A DNA stretch of 64,000 nt. Origin: Mikania micrantha. Taxonomy: Eukaryota > Streptophyta > Magnoliopsida > Asterales > Asteraceae. The notes below the pieces were generated by a model. It saw only the letters and a program-made list of their open reading frames with translations. It made no database searches and was not told the DNA's origin. The stretch is from assembly GCA_009363875.1 (NCBI GenBank), contig CM018692.1, forward strand, positions 384,501 through 448,500, read 5' to 3'. A program made the position numbers and the translations under genes. Positions 10,814 through 23,243 of this stretch are shown piece by piece. Position 1 is the first letter of the stretch. Each line of letters starts with the position of its first letter.

Positions 10814-13800
10814 ATGGGGGAAATATCAGCTGATAATGTTCATGGACTTATTCTAGCTATATCATCAAGTATATTTATTGGGTCTAGCTTTATTATTAAA
10901 AAAAAGGGTCTCATGAAGGCTGGTGTTTCAGGAATCAGAGCAGGTTCAAATTGAAAATCTTTATTTAATTATTATTTTATTTCAGAAGATTTATTAGTTC
11001 CTTATAAACTTCTTTTTGATGCATCAATAATAAGCTGTTTTGATAGTGTTTGGGATATATTGCATATCCATTCCCTTTTTATTTATCTATCTGCAACTGA
11101 AGCCAAGGAAGCTGTGTTGCTTGTTCTAAATTGCAAATTCATCAACAGATTTTATACGTGCTGAGAGACAGCCCCTTGGTTATGTTGTTTTTCTTTCTTA
11201 CTTACGAATTATTGTCAATGCAGAGCCCTATTTTAATCTTAGTTAGGCTGGTTCAATGATAGTACCATATATGTAGCAGAGGGAGGGGAAACCTATATGA
11301 ACACCACTGAATTCATTGGTGCTACAAATATCTATTATTATTTTTGCTTTTAAAGAAGTTGTTATGATAGTACACTCCATGGTTGAAACTTGAAAATCAT
11401 CATTGATCATGCCGATTGACTGTCGAGTGCCCCAATTGATATTTGATACTTTATTCATTTACTTGCTGAATGTTCGTTGCTTAGTTATTAATATTTACAT
11501 TAATTTATCACAATAGATGTTATTTTAGATGTCATGAAGAACAAGTTTTCTTTTGTGTAAAAAAACTTTCTTTTGGGAATATGTCAGGTTCAGGAGGTCA
11601 CTCATACTTGATGCAACCCATGTGGTGGGCTGGGATGGTGAGCAGTAAGTTCTAATTGCATCTCAGTTTTTATTTGTCTTTATATTAAACAAATATTCCC
11701 AAAGAATACAGCTCTTTAAAAGCTGAATGACACTTGACTTCATTTACTTAAATCGGGTTGATTTGGATTATGTTTTATCTCTAATTAGCCAAACAGGTCA
11801 ATTTTCAGAAATCTGCATATTTTAGATTGAAGGGTAAAAGTGGAAATTTACTATCTTAAATTTTCTGTACATTAAAACATCTTAAATTGATTGTTTATGG
11901 TGGACAATAATGTTGGGATGGAGAGAGTGAACTTTTTGTGAAAGAAGTGTTTTGGGTCAAGAAAGCCTGATCCAATCCTTTCAACTTGTGTTGAAAACTA
12001 GTTGTTTAAAGCCTAACCGTCCATCTTGACCTGTTATCCAACCTGCTTGTTTCCCTTCTATGATATATGTTTTTGCTAACAAATATGTTACGCTTCTGTT
12101 CCTTGCTTTTAAGGTTTTATGAATTTGCAGTGATTTTGGGTGAACTAGCGAATTTTGCGGCGTATGCATTTGCTCCAGCCATTCTTGTTACCCCTCTGGG
12201 AGCTCTAAGTATAATAGTCAGGTAGTGCACCATATATTCCTTCACAAAATTGCTATTTTATATTTTGATATCACTTTGATTTCCAAATTATAAGAGTTTT
12301 TGTGTTCTTTAAATTACATAATAAAATGGCTCCTGCAGTTTGGAACCAAGGGAAGTAAGTAACTTATGAACAGGCCATATTTGATGCAAAGGTGTGCTTT
12401 TTATGTGTATTTTTTTTTTATTTTTATGCAACTTTTGCAGCGCAGTATTAGCTCATTATTTTTTGGACGAAAGGTTGCATATTTTTGGTATAGTTGGGTG
12501 TGTGCTCTGCTTAGTTGGTTCAACCACAATTGTGTTACATGCTCCACATGAGACTCAAGTTAGTTCAGTCAAACAAGTTTGGTACTTTGCAACTGAGCCA
12601 GGTATGTTTTGTTTTTCTGACCATTTAAAACACGAATTATTTTTTCAAAAAAACTGAAACGTGAACAAAGGACACTGAAGCAAGCCAATTGAATGATAAG
12701 TAGGATAGCTAGAAAATGTATACAGGTGATGTGAATTGGTTATATATCTTCTTTAGGTGGGAAAAGGTGAGATTATATGATTTATAATTCATATAAAAAT
12801 TTTGAACACTTGTACTAATTATTTATTTTTTAGTCTTAATGAAGAATTTTATGATGTTAACAGGGTTTATGGTCTATGCGTGCACTGTATTGGTTGTTGT
12901 TGGTGTACTCATATACCGTTACGTGCCACTTTATGGGCAAACTCATCTTATCATATATGTTGGAATCTGCTCTTTTATGGGCTCACTGACAGTTTGTCTT
13001 CTGTCCTTCATCTTTTATTTATTTATTTATTGTTTATATTTATTTCGTATGTATCGTATATCATGATTTTTTTTGGGGGATGTAGGTAATGTGTGTGAAA
13101 GCAGTGGGGATTGCTATTAAGCTATCATTTTCAGGAAGCAACCAGTTTAAGTACTTCCAAACGTGGTTTTTTACCTTGCTACTTGTTGTTTTTTGTGTTA
13201 TGCAACTAAACTATCTGAACAAGGTATTCGCACCCTGACATTAACTTTATTAAGTTTTGTATCAAGAACAAAATTAAAAAATAAAAAAAAGTAACTAGTG
13301 CTGCAATAATGTTAATGACATTAGCATCATGAAACCCTGATGTTGTAAATTTGGAATTAATATTTGCAGGCGTTGGATACCTTCAATATTAACGTGGTTT
13401 CTCCGGTATACTATGTCTTGTTTACAAGCCTCACTATCCTGGCTAGTATTATCATGTTCAAGGTGAGTTGGTGTGTTTTTGCTTCATGTAGAGGTGGGAA
13501 AATGGGGAATTATTTTGTACAGGTCTGGTCAAGCTGACCCAAGAACACTTTTTGTCAAACTTATAAATTATTTGTTAATAAACAGTGTCTTGTATGGTTA
13601 TTATAGAAAATGCATTTTGGGTAACATTTGGTTCATTAGAGATAAAACATAATTTGATACAACTCAATAGGTCAAAACTGCCCTCAAGTGAACCTTTGTC
13701 ATACATGCATTTATGGAAATTACTGATTATAGGACTGGGATGATCAAAGTGCATCACAAATTGCAACTGAAATATGTGGCTTTGTGACAATTCTTTGTGG

Positions 13801-13903
13801 GACTTTTCTTCTTCACAAAACTAAGGATATGGAAATTCTGACTCCGGGCTCACATACAACTCCAAATGCTCACGTGGATACAAATACCCGACATTGTTTG
13901 TGA
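10814..13903 (+). CDS. NIPA: NIPA-type magnesium transporter (DUF803), 8 exons, 322 aa
   Basis: Exons: 10814-10943, 11588-11644, 12131-12221, 12441-12601, 12864-12991, 13086-13223, 13370-13462 and 13733-13903; all junctions are GT-AG and in phase. The protein starts MGEISADNVHGLILAISSS and carries the family landmarks GIRAGSGGHSYL, MWWAGM, LGELANFAAYAFAPAILVTP, LGALSIIVSAVLAHYFLDE and VKAVGIAIKLSFSG. The family is a set of about nine-helix membrane proteins of the drug/metabolite transporter fold that carry Mg2+; plant members are annotated as probable Mg2+ transporters in plasma or endosomal membranes. Hydrophobic segments run through the whole protein. Length is usual for the family (about 320-350 aa). 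The C-terminus is short and hydrophilic, ending in NTRHCL. Substrate specificity is inferred from family only. I see no break, so it is probably functional. Confidence 0.92.
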
Positions 13904-15200
13904 TAGTGATACATCACAAAGGAGATGATAGTTGTGAAAGGTAGTAGAGCCAGAAAATCTTTGAAGTGGTATGAACTCAAAATTTTATTGTACATTTTTT
14001 TTTTTTGGAGGTTGACATTTTCTTAGTTTATGACACCATACTAAGTACATTTGAGTACTTATTACTAAATACATTTGAGTACTCGTAGAACAACCGTTTA
14101 GAAATAATTTATATAAATTTTTATATTTTAATAATTTGAATTACAATATAGTAAAAGAGACCAAAAATTTTTTTGCAAGAAAATACAAGGGATAACAATG
14201 CAAACACGGTTATAGAAAGAAGAGTAGGTGTGCTTAGGATTTTTGCTCAATAACTTAAAACAGATTTCAGGATACTCAAGTAAACTTATTTATGTCTCAG
14301 GGTACAATAGCGAGATCAAATGTGTTGTCATAATTAACCTACACATGAACTAGTATCTAAAACAAATGTGTGAAAACTATAAAATACAAGAGATAGCTGT
14401 GCGTATGCCTTATTGTTGGCGTGATCAAACAAGGCACCTAAGTCTTCTGTTCATATTGTGAAGTGTCACTTGAAAGAACCAAAATTCAAGTCAATTTAAA
14501 ACAACTAGAATTCAAATTTGAACTTGAAATAACCATCTGAATCGAAACCAACTCCCGAATATTGTAATTGTTTGTAGGATTTGAATCACATATTGTCAAA
14601 GCAAATGCAAAATGCTTCATCAACATGCCACATTACGCCCATGGGTGCGAATGTTTTAGATGCTTCACATCCTCTTGGCTACCACTCGGTGTCTTGTTTT
14701 ATAATAATCATATTCTTATAACTCTAATTTATAAAATTAGATAAGGTTTATCTTTCTTTCTAATTCGTGACTGTGTTCCCACGTTTATTGCTAATGTTTG
14801 ATAACAATGATATGTTAAAATATAAATTAAAAAAAAATTGATTAACAAATTTTTTTGAAAGATTGTTGGAAAAATATCATGATTTATTTTAAACAAGTAT
14901 AAAAATATCATTTTGTTATAACAATTTTATTTGACTTTGTTACAATAATTTTACATGTACAAGTCTAGTTTTAGTAGTTGCTAGCGTTATATGATATACT
15001 ATCATGGGTTGTAAAATGTTATACGAATAAATTTATTTATTTATTTATTTATTTATGTTATAAATGAATATGTGGCATAACGTGACTACGATATTTTTTG
15101 ATCCAACAACCCCCATTTCCTAACACGACGTTGCTCGTAAAACAATAATAATAAAATCCACACATCTACCAAACGATTAAATCCTGGCCGTCGGTTCTAC
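13904..15200. other. NIPA 3' region and intergenic DNA
   Basis: 3' untranslated sequence of the transporter gene is expected in the first few hundred bases. The rest is AT-rich with no gene seen. A (TTTA)n microsatellite lies at about 15031-15056. Confidence 0.5.
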
Positions 15201-15210
15201 CACTTCAAAA

Positions 15211-15220
15211 CTATTTATAC
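15211..15220 (+). promoter_or_regulatory. Putative TATA box of SAHH
   Basis: CTATTTATAC lies about 90 bp upstream of the SAHH start codon, with a pyrimidine-rich leader after it. Spacing leaves a 5' untranslated region of roughly 55-65 bases, typical for a plant housekeeping gene. The position is inferred from sequence only. Confidence 0.5.
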
Positions 15221-15304
15221 CCGTGCAATCCATAGCTTTTTTCTTGCCTAACCCTGTAACCCATAGCGTTCAGATCGGATCTGAAAACCCTAACTCTGAC
15301 CACC

Positions 15305-17201
15305 ATGGCTCTTACCGTCGAGAAAACCTCAACTGGCCGGGAGTACAAGGTCAAGGACATGTCCCTGGCTGATTTCGGCCGCCTTGAACTTGAACTGGCC
15401 GAAGTTGAAATGCCCGGTTTGATGTCTTGCCGGACTGAATTCGGACCTTCGCAACCATTTAAGGGTGCTAAGATCACCGGCTCACTCCACATGACAATTC
15501 AAACCGGAGTTCTCATCGAAACCCTCACCGCCCTGGGCGCCGAGGTCAGATGGTGCTCATGCAACATCTTCTCCACTCAGGACCACGCGGCTGCCGCCAT
15601 CGCACGTGATTCCGCAGCTGTCTTCGCCTGGAAGGGGGAAACACTGCAGGAGTACTGGTGGTGTACCGAGCGAGCTCTGGACTGGGGTCCTGGTGGTGGA
15701 CCTGATCTGATTGTTGATGATGGTGGTGATGCCACGCTTTTGATCCATGAAGGAGTGAAAGCTGAGGAGGAGTTTTCGAAAACCGGGAAATTACCGGATC
15801 CGACTTCAACCGATAACGCCGAGTTCCAGATCGTGCTGTCGATTATTAAGGAAGGGTTACAGGCTGACCCGAAGAAGTACCATAAGATGAAAGATAGGTT
15901 GGTTGGTGTGTCTGAGGAGACCACCACTGGTGTTAAGAGATTGTATCAGATGCAAGCTAATGGCAGTTTGCTTTTCCCTGCCATCAATGTCAATGATTCC
16001 GTCACCAAGAGCAAGGTAATTGCATAATTCTTATAGCATAATTATTGGTTTTATTGAATATCTGATAATTTGTAGGTGCTGAGACTTTGAATGTTCCTTA
16101 GTTTGCTCAATTTTAAATGTGATCTAACCATTGCATCATGATAATGCTACTGATCTGACATTATGAACTAGTTGGGATCAAAATGGTAGTGATTTGTATT
16201 TCATACAATATATAAATTTGTCCTGTTGCAATGTTTTGACTTTTTGGTTAATTAGTTACAGTATGTCGAGTATTAGGAGATAGGATGATAAATGTTAGCA
16301 TGTTACTAAGTTTGACATGTTTTATTTACATTAAATCTTCCGAAACCAGATTATTAATTTAGGTATAGATGGTGCTCTAAATTCTAGTTTAATTAATCAT
16401 AGTATCAAAATGATCATCTGAAAATTGAAATATAAACGTTTGGTATGATCACAGTTTGATAACTTGTACGGATGCCGCCATTCACTCCCTGATGGACTGA
16501 TGAGAGCTACTGATGTCATGATTGCTGGAAAAGTTGCAGTAGTCTGCGGTTACGGTGATGTCGGCAAGGGTTGTGCCGCGGCCATGAAACAAGCTGGTGC
16601 ACGTGTCATAGTCACAGAAATCGACCCCATTTGTGCCCTTCAAGCTCTAATGGAAGGCCTCCAAGTTCTAACCCTTGAAGACGTGATCTCAGAAGCCGAC
16701 ATCTTTGTAACCACCACAGGTAACAAAGACATTATCATGGTTGACCACATGAAGAAAATGAAAAACAATGCCATTGTGTGCAACATTGGACATTTTGACA
16801 ATGAAATTGACATGCTTGGGTTAGAAACGTACCCGGGTGTGAAGAGAATCACCATCAAACCACAAACCGACAGGTGGGTATTCCCTGAAACCAACAGTGG
16901 CATTATCGTGTTAGCTGAGGGTCGGCTCATGAACTTGGGTTGCGCCACGGGGCACCCTAGTTTTGTCATGTCATGCTCGTTTACTAATCAAGTGATAGCC
17001 CAGCTCGAACTGTGGAAAGAAAAGTCTACAGGGAAATACAAGAAGGAAGTTTATGTGTTGCCTAAACATCTTGATGAGAAAGTGGCTGCACTACATCTTG
17101 GAAAGCTTGGAGCCAAGCTAACGAAGCTTAGCCAGGACCAAGCTGATTACATTAGTGTGCCGGTTGAGGGTCCCTACAAGCCGGCTCACTACAGGTATTG
17201 A
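15305..17201 (+). CDS. SAHH: S-adenosyl-L-homocysteine hydrolase, 2 exons, 485 aa
   Basis: Exons 15305-16015 and 16455-17201 join in phase 0 (ending ...SVTKSK, resuming FDNLYGCRHS). The enzyme reversibly splits S-adenosylhomocysteine into adenosine and homocysteine. This removes the product inhibitor of methyltransferases and so supports DNA, histone, lignin and sterol methylation. Visible landmarks are the NAD-binding GYGDVGKG (residues 269-276), the IGHFDNEIDM motif, the family C-terminus PYKPAHYRY, and the plant-type insertion around LIVDDGGDATLL to KKYHKMKDRL. The 485-residue length equals that of other plant SAHHs. The start codon sits in CACCATGGC, a strong context, and the coding sequence is more GC-rich than its surroundings. 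A (CTAT)n run follows the stop near 17250. No defect is seen. From memory, Arabidopsis has two copies, SAHH1/HOG1 and SAHH2. Confidence 0.98.
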
Positions 17202-18296
17202 GCAACAAAAGAAGAAAAGTCAGTTTGGTTGGTGGTTGATTGGAAGGTTATCTATCTATCTATCTATATGGTGGTTTGAATAATGGGGGTGTAAAACATT
17301 GCCTTGTTATTTTTGTTGCCTTTTGTTTTATGTTTATTGTATTGAGAAAATGGATTTGATATTTTTAAACTTTTGTGGCTGTTCAATCTATTGAGCTGGT
17401 AAAATAAACGAACAGGGTTGGGCGACTTTCAAAGTTATTTTAATTAACAGGTCGGGTGATATTCAAACTAGTCTCAATGATAGTTTCAATAAACCCTCCT
17501 GGTTGAGCAGAACTTACTCGCATATTACGGTGGAGCGGTATGATTAAGAAAAACATAAAGTCATGATGAATCATTTATGAAAATTGAATCATGAAAAACA
17601 TATGAAGTTGTAATGAATCAGTTATGAAATTTTAAAACCTAAGTAAACATAATAAGTTCCAATCTTTTGGAACTTTGACATTTTCGAAGTTGAGGGCGAC
17701 TTTAACTCGGTTACGTATATTGAAAACATAGATAGAAAATAGTTATAATGTAACCGATGTTCAGTAGGTGTTGGTTATATTTCTTATGGTACTAGCATGC
17801 TACCGTCAATTGAATGTATATTAATATTTTTAAAAACAAATGTTTAAAATATGATATTATTATTTTATTGCTTAAATTATTAACATACATGCAATCTCAA
17901 TTGCATTTAAAAAAAAAAATAGGCTTATAAAATAATAAGCTCATAAGCTTGGTCTTACTTCAAGAAGACTTTCATCTCCAAGTTTAACTCATATGTGGCA
18001 CCCTTTTTTCCCGAACATTTGTCAGATGTGTCTATATTAATGATAACTCATTATTTCGATAAATCCTTTCTTCGAACAGAAGAAGATCATGGAAACACTT
18101 ACTTGAAATCTCACTTATCAGATTCTATCGTGAAAGACAGAATTTGGAATCTCAATTGCATTTCATATATCATAAAATCGTTTTATGTATTTTAAATTTA
18201 TATTACAAACTATTTTTATTATTTTTATTTAACATAGTGTAAAATATGAGATACTAGCACAGTACTCCTAATATAATTAAAAGGAACTAAATTATC
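17202..18296. other. SAHH 3' region and intergenic DNA, no gene seen
   Basis: It includes the probable SAHH 3' untranslated region to about 17400. The remainder is AT-rich. An open frame at 17995-18195 has no recognisable features and is not called. Confidence 0.5.
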
Positions 18297-18304
18297 ATAC
18301 TTAA

Positions 18305-19055
18305 CAGGGGTGACCTGATATGCTTAGAGAGTAAAGCTAAGGCTTAGGGCCCCGTTTCTTAGCAAATTTTCGATATACGTTGGATTTTTGTTGAATTGAT
18401 CCACGTTGAAAAAAATCAAAGTGAAAAAATATAACAATTTTATACTTTATGGTGCGGTAGTTTGAGTTTTTTTGTTGAAAATTTTAATTATGTTTTCATC
18501 AATTTTTTCAATCATTTAAAATTTGAAATTTTTAATTACTTTTAATTATTACATTCTCTGTTTTTTTTGACTTATTCATCTTGATTAATGTGATATTTTG
18601 ATTTTTTTTGTTGTGCTCATCGTTTAAATTTTCTAAGTGTTTATTTGTGTTAACGTTGTTGATTTATATTGTTATTTATTTATTAATTTGATAATTTTGA
18701 TATTATTTGATATTTGAATTCTTCACTTTTATTAAAGGCAAATTTTATTTTTTGAATATTTATTGCGTATAGGCTTTTAAAATTGCTTATAACTATATGT
18801 TTTGTTAAAATATTCAATTGTTACTTGATATGATAATAATACATTATCCTTTTTTAGTTGCATTTTTTTATGTATGTTCAATAGAATTTTGTTGCTTTTG
18901 TTAGCTTATTAAATATTAGTTATGCTATTACCAAAATAATATTATGTTAAGTGTATTATCAAAATTTATTAGAATTGAAAGCAAAATATATATTACGAAA
19001 AGAGTCTAAAATATTATTAGTTGTTTTGGGCCCAAAAATACTTGGGCCGATCCTG
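18305..19055. mobile_element. Non-autonomous hAT element, 751 bp
   Basis: The element begins CAGGGGTGACC and ends GGGCCGATCCTG, whose reverse complement CAGGATCGGCCC is an imperfect match of the hAT type. The flanks are the perfect 8-bp direct repeat ATACTTAA (18297-18304 and 19056-19063). Subterminal GGGCCC and GGGCCCC motifs sit at both ends (about 18348 and 19028). The interior is very AT-rich and has no transposase, so it would depend on one supplied in trans. Confidence 0.85.
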
Positions 19056-19063
19056 ATACTTAA

Positions 19064-19464
19064 TGGATAAAAACTTTACAAGGTTGTATATTGTTTGCTT
19101 TTTGAATACAACGTTAATTAAAGTGACCAAGTTAAATTAAGTCGATTAAAAAGTATATTGTTTAAAATTACCATATATAATTAATGTTACCACACCATGT
19201 GCTTCATTCTTTCACCAACAACACGCCTCTCTACATTTACAAAAGACCAATAACGTTGCAAGGGGTACAAATCAAGTAACATTAACATCAAATTTAACGG
19301 GATTTATAAGCAAGATGATATAATAAAATTGTTTCCTTTTTTTTCTTTTTTAACAAGTTACATCCCTCCACTCCACAGGAACATGCTCAACTAGTAGTTA
19401 AAACAAGCATAAACAAACATGGATTCCCAATTACCAAATCCAGCATTGAACATCATCATCATCA
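19064..19464. other. Spacer and RALF 3' region
   Basis: No gene seen. It includes the probable 3' untranslated region of the minus-strand RALF gene and a (CAT)n-like short run near 19450. Confidence 0.5.
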
Positions 19465-19794
19465 TCATGTGTTCATAGCATCTCTCGCACAAAATGTAAT
19501 GACTTCACATCCCCTGTTGTAAGGATTTGCAACCCCATTCCCCCTGCAGTTATAATATGAAGCACCAGGTTTACCACAAGGTACAACATCCCTCCTTAAT
19601 GTCTCATAACTTATATACTTTTTCTCCATCAACAGCACCCTCCTGCTGTTTTCAGACTCATCTTCTGCGCAAACCCTCTTCCCAAGATCATGTTTTTTCA
19701 CTGATACAGGGTTTAAAATTGGAACCCCAGTAGAGATTTTGATCTGGGTGTGGAAAAAGATACAAGAAACCAGTACGAAAAAGAGGGATTTCAT
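19465..19794 (-). CDS. RALF: Rapid alkalinization factor (RALF) prepropeptide, 109 aa, single exon
   Basis: The protein starts MKSLFFVLVSCIFF, a secretion signal, then a pro-region. A site reading SRRVLL fits the RRxL cleavage signal used by the subtilase S1P in RALF precursors. The mature part has the receptor-binding YISY motif, then four cysteines in the RALF pattern within VPCGKPGASYYNCR, NPYNRGC and ITFC. Mature RALFs are secreted cysteine-rich hormones that bind FERONIA-type receptor kinases with LLG co-receptors and raise apoplastic pH. I chose the internal methionine at 19794: the longer frame reaching 19902 adds 36 polar residues that would bury the signal peptide. It lies on the strand opposite SAHH. 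The coding frame shows no damage. Confidence 0.93.
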   Translation of the reverse strand: MKSLFFVLVSCIFFHTQIKISTGVPILNPVSVKKHDLGKRVCAEDESENSRRVLLMEKKYISYETLRRDVVPCGKPGASYYNCRGNGVANPYNRGCEVITFCARDAMNT

Positions 19795-20118
19795 TTGGGA
19801 TTCTTCTGATTTGGTTTGAATCTCTTGTGTGATTGGGGGATTTTTTATTGCAGGTGCAGTTAATGAGAGGGTGGTGATTGAGTGAAGGTCATGGCATCTC
19901 ATCTACAAAAATATTAAATGATCTCCTAACTCATGTGCCCCACATTATAACACTGTATGATTATGATTTTTTGTTTTTTAAAACCAAACTGGTGGGTTTT
20001 CCACGCGTTGAGCTGTAATTCCGCTATTATTGTGAATATCGGAAATACGACATGACCTCGTACATCAAAATGTACTTATAAAAAACACGACAGTTGACAC
20101 TCTGACATAAAGCTTTAA
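19795..20118. other. RALF upstream region
   Basis: About 320 bp between the RALF start codon and the left end of the solo LTR. The LTR insertion therefore bounds the proximal RALF promoter. No further element is recognised. Confidence 0.45.
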
Positions 20119-22184
20119 TGTCACACCCCCACCCCTCGTCACCTCGTGTCTGGTCTGACGTCACTGAATCGGTTGCGGAAGCATAGTGGTGATGTCTCTG
20201 AGGTGAGGAGTGACTTACTTGAACCAATATCATAAGCACACAGATTAACTTAAAGTAATTACATTACCAGGGTGTCGCAATCACAAACACATTACAACTA
20301 TATTTATTTAATTACAATACTAATTATTAAAGTGCAAATAACTCAAAGTGCATCCTCACCGGCTATTCCTGCTTACCTGCAAAAAGGTTTGAGTTTGAAA
20401 CGTCAGCACAAAGCTGGTGAGATCGACAGTTCAATTTAAAACAATATGATATGATAAGCACGTTCTCAAAAGTTCAGTTCTGGATAACCATGGGACCTGT
20501 ATCTAGTTCCTTTCGGACGTCTAGTCTGTCTCAAGATATTACCCGTCGGTACATATCTTAGTGCCTCATTATCTTAATGTCTATCACACCATCAAGAAGT
20601 TCAGGAAACAGATAACAAACATTCACACAAGGGGAGATGCAATCCTCCCAGCGAATGGGGTGTCAACCAATAGTACTATCAATGTTTTCTGCTCGGCCAC
20701 ACATGGGTTCACTAGATACAGTTCAAAATGAGGACTTTCAGTGTCATGATAGAGTTCAGTCTACAGGCCAAAATCCCATGAAATCCCACAAAAGTCACAA
20801 CAATCACATGAAATCACACAGATATCAGTGATACATATCATATGTTCATTAAAAGTTCAACAATGTTCCCCGATGTTTGAAAAAGATTAAAAATAAAAGG
20901 GGTTGTACGAAACTCACCTGATGATAATAGAGTAGCAGTGTATCACCAAACTGATAGTACAGAGATGATTCTGCATTTAGTTATCTTTAATAAGTTATTT
21001 ATGTTCTAGTTTACTGATTAGATCCTTCTGAACGTTCAATGTCAAAGACATTGCTTAGTAAATCATCAACTCGATATTAATTATATAATTAATTAATTTA
21101 AGGTGATATCATACAATGTATGATAATGTAGGAACCTACATTGCATTAGATTCCTAACATAAAGTTGATGACACTCTAGATTAATCAGAATAATCTCAGA
21201 TTAACCAAATAGTTAATGTTGTTGATTATAATGCTAAAACAGTTTCTAGATGATTTAATGGCTTAGGAGTGATTAATCCTTATTATTGATTACCCAAATA
21301 TCATGAAATATCACAATGTAGCATCAGAATAGGTGAAATAACCAGATTTAACATACTAATCTGACTGTTATCACAAACATCAGATAATCATTCCAATGAG
21401 TATGTTAATGATTATGATTAGTTTGAAACACTTGGATTTAACCTTTGCATTTCAAAGATTAATCAAACTAATCACCTACATTGTCATAATCAAATGGTTT
21501 AAACCATTATAATCATAGGTATGATTTCATGCAAACCGGGCATCACAACGGATCAAAACAAGGATTTAACCGTTAGAACTTCGTGTTCTTCGTTTATAAT
21601 CAATCCTAGCCATCATCTAGGTAATAATCAACAATCCTAACTATCTCATTACGTTCAAAATCAAGATCTAATCAATCAAAATCAAACTAGAAGGTTAAAA
21701 CGAACCGTTACCTGTTCTGACGAATTTTTGCGATTAAACAGCGATCAGGACTTGTATATACGATCCCTGGTGCGATCCACACAATCAAGAGGCTTCAAAA
21801 TGGTGTTTAAAGGATGAAAATATGAACTTAGGTCGTTCAAAGGGCGAGCAGAGCGTTTAGAAGAAGAATTATGATGATCCCCATGCGTTCTGATCACTTA
21901 ACCCATTTTTTTGCCGACATACCCGCCAGGCGTATCGCCTGGATTGGAGGGCCGGGGTGGGCGTACCGCCCCACGTCATCATCAGTCACCATTTTGGTTT
22001 TTAACTTCGTTTCGCGATTCCGGGAGCATACGAACTCCGTTTTGCGCACGGTTTTCGCCCACGTTCATCATTTTTCACATACTATCAATCCCCAATAACA
22101 AAAGTTACTAAATCCTCGTGGATTTCAAGCACGACCAAATGTGCTCACGTTATTAATGCCGAATTCTTCGTACGCAACTGTCAC
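20119..22184 (-). mobile_element. Solo LTR of a Ty3/gypsy-like element, about 2.07 kb
   Basis: The unit begins TGTCACACCCCC and ends ACTGTCACA, so it has TG...CA ends with a TGTCACA/TGTGACA inverted terminal motif. It is flanked by a perfect 5-bp duplication TTTAA (20114-20118 and 22185-22189). No primer-binding site, gag or pol is next to it, as expected after recombination between two LTRs. The termini resemble those of the full gypsy element at 30816-42397, which reads on the minus strand, so the same orientation is inferred here; internal sequence differs, so it is another family. Chance open frames inside (for example 21871-22111) are not genes. Confidence 0.85.
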
Positions 22185-22189
22185 ATTTA

Positions 22190-22943
22190 AAGCGTACTTA
22201 GTTGTCACATAAAAAAAAAGAAAATGGTCACGCCTAGTCATAAAATCTACCATTAAGGAACACAAACTTATAATACAAAGAATAAACTGAGAAAAAAATA
22301 ATAATAATTTATTTAAATAATATTATTGTTCATTTTTTATCAATCAATAACAAGGAAAAATGAAAAACGATAAAAAACATGTCGCACCTAATGTAACCAA
22401 ACTAAAAAAAAACATGACTCATACCGTTTGGCCGAATGAGTACTCCATCACTCCAGCGGTAATATTTTCATGAATATGTAAACGTAGACCAATAAACAGG
22501 CAACAGTGGCTATCGATTCATCCTAAAACAATAAACCGAACCATCGAAAAAATATGTGGCACTTCCAAAGAATAGCGACACAAACATAAGCATGCGGTGT
22601 TAAAAATCATAGAACAAAAATAATAAAAAAGGTTTTTGCATTCGCAAAATTCAGGGTAAATAAAAACGAATATAACATTGATCAATAAAACGGAAAAAAC
22701 ATTGTTTAATTGTTGATATTATTTACTTCTTCCCTCATTCTCATCAAATGGGGTAGCTCAGGAACTATAGAATCTCTCACAAAATTATTATTTAAAACTT
22801 TTTTTTTGAACGGAAAAAAAAATAAATAAATAAATTGCTATAGCCGATAATTTAACCACCAACCTTCACATCAAAAGCCCCAAACTTTTACCAAGCAAGG
22901 CAAAATTTAATATATACCTTTTGCTGCAAAACATATCTATTTA
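22190..22943. other. Intergenic AT-rich DNA, no gene seen
   Basis: Only A-rich runs and chance frames were seen between the solo LTR and the next repeat. Confidence 0.5.
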
Positions 22944-23242
22944 GACCGACCATAATGGTCGTCCCGCCCGGTCAGCGGGTTCCTGCGGCGGCGTCGCACG
23001 GGGACACCGCCCCCCTTATTCGCGGCTCCCGCTGAAAAGCCTCCCACGGCTCCCGCTCCCCGTCTTGAATGGTGCAATGTGATTGGCCCAAAATCAATTA
23101 AATGTGGGATGATGTGGAATAGTGGGGAAGGGTTTTCAGTGGGTTGACCATTGTGGGTGTTAAAGGTTTTCAGTGGGGTGATGACGTGGCAGGAAATTTC
23201 AGTGGGGAAGGGTTTTTAGTGGGGTGACCGTTGTGGATAGTC
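22944..23242. mobile_element. Probable MITE with imperfect terminal inverted repeats
   Basis: A GC-rich island of about 300 bp begins GACCGACCATAATGGTC and ends with the complement of GACTATCCACAACGGTC, about 12 of 17 matching. It holds several direct repeats of TTTCAGTGGGG and GGGGAAGGG, and it stands out from the AT-rich flanks. No clear target duplication was found (TTA on the left, TTT on the right). The superfamily is therefore open. Confidence 0.55.
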
Positions 23243-23243
23243 T

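Noticed and set aside
15546..15927. Minus-strand frames of 60-116 residues inside SAHH exon 1
   Set aside because: Opposite-strand shadows of a GC-rich conserved coding exon.
19795..19902. Longer N-terminus for the RALF precursor
   Set aside because: It would place 36 polar residues before a clear signal peptide; the internal Met gives a normal RALF prepropeptide.
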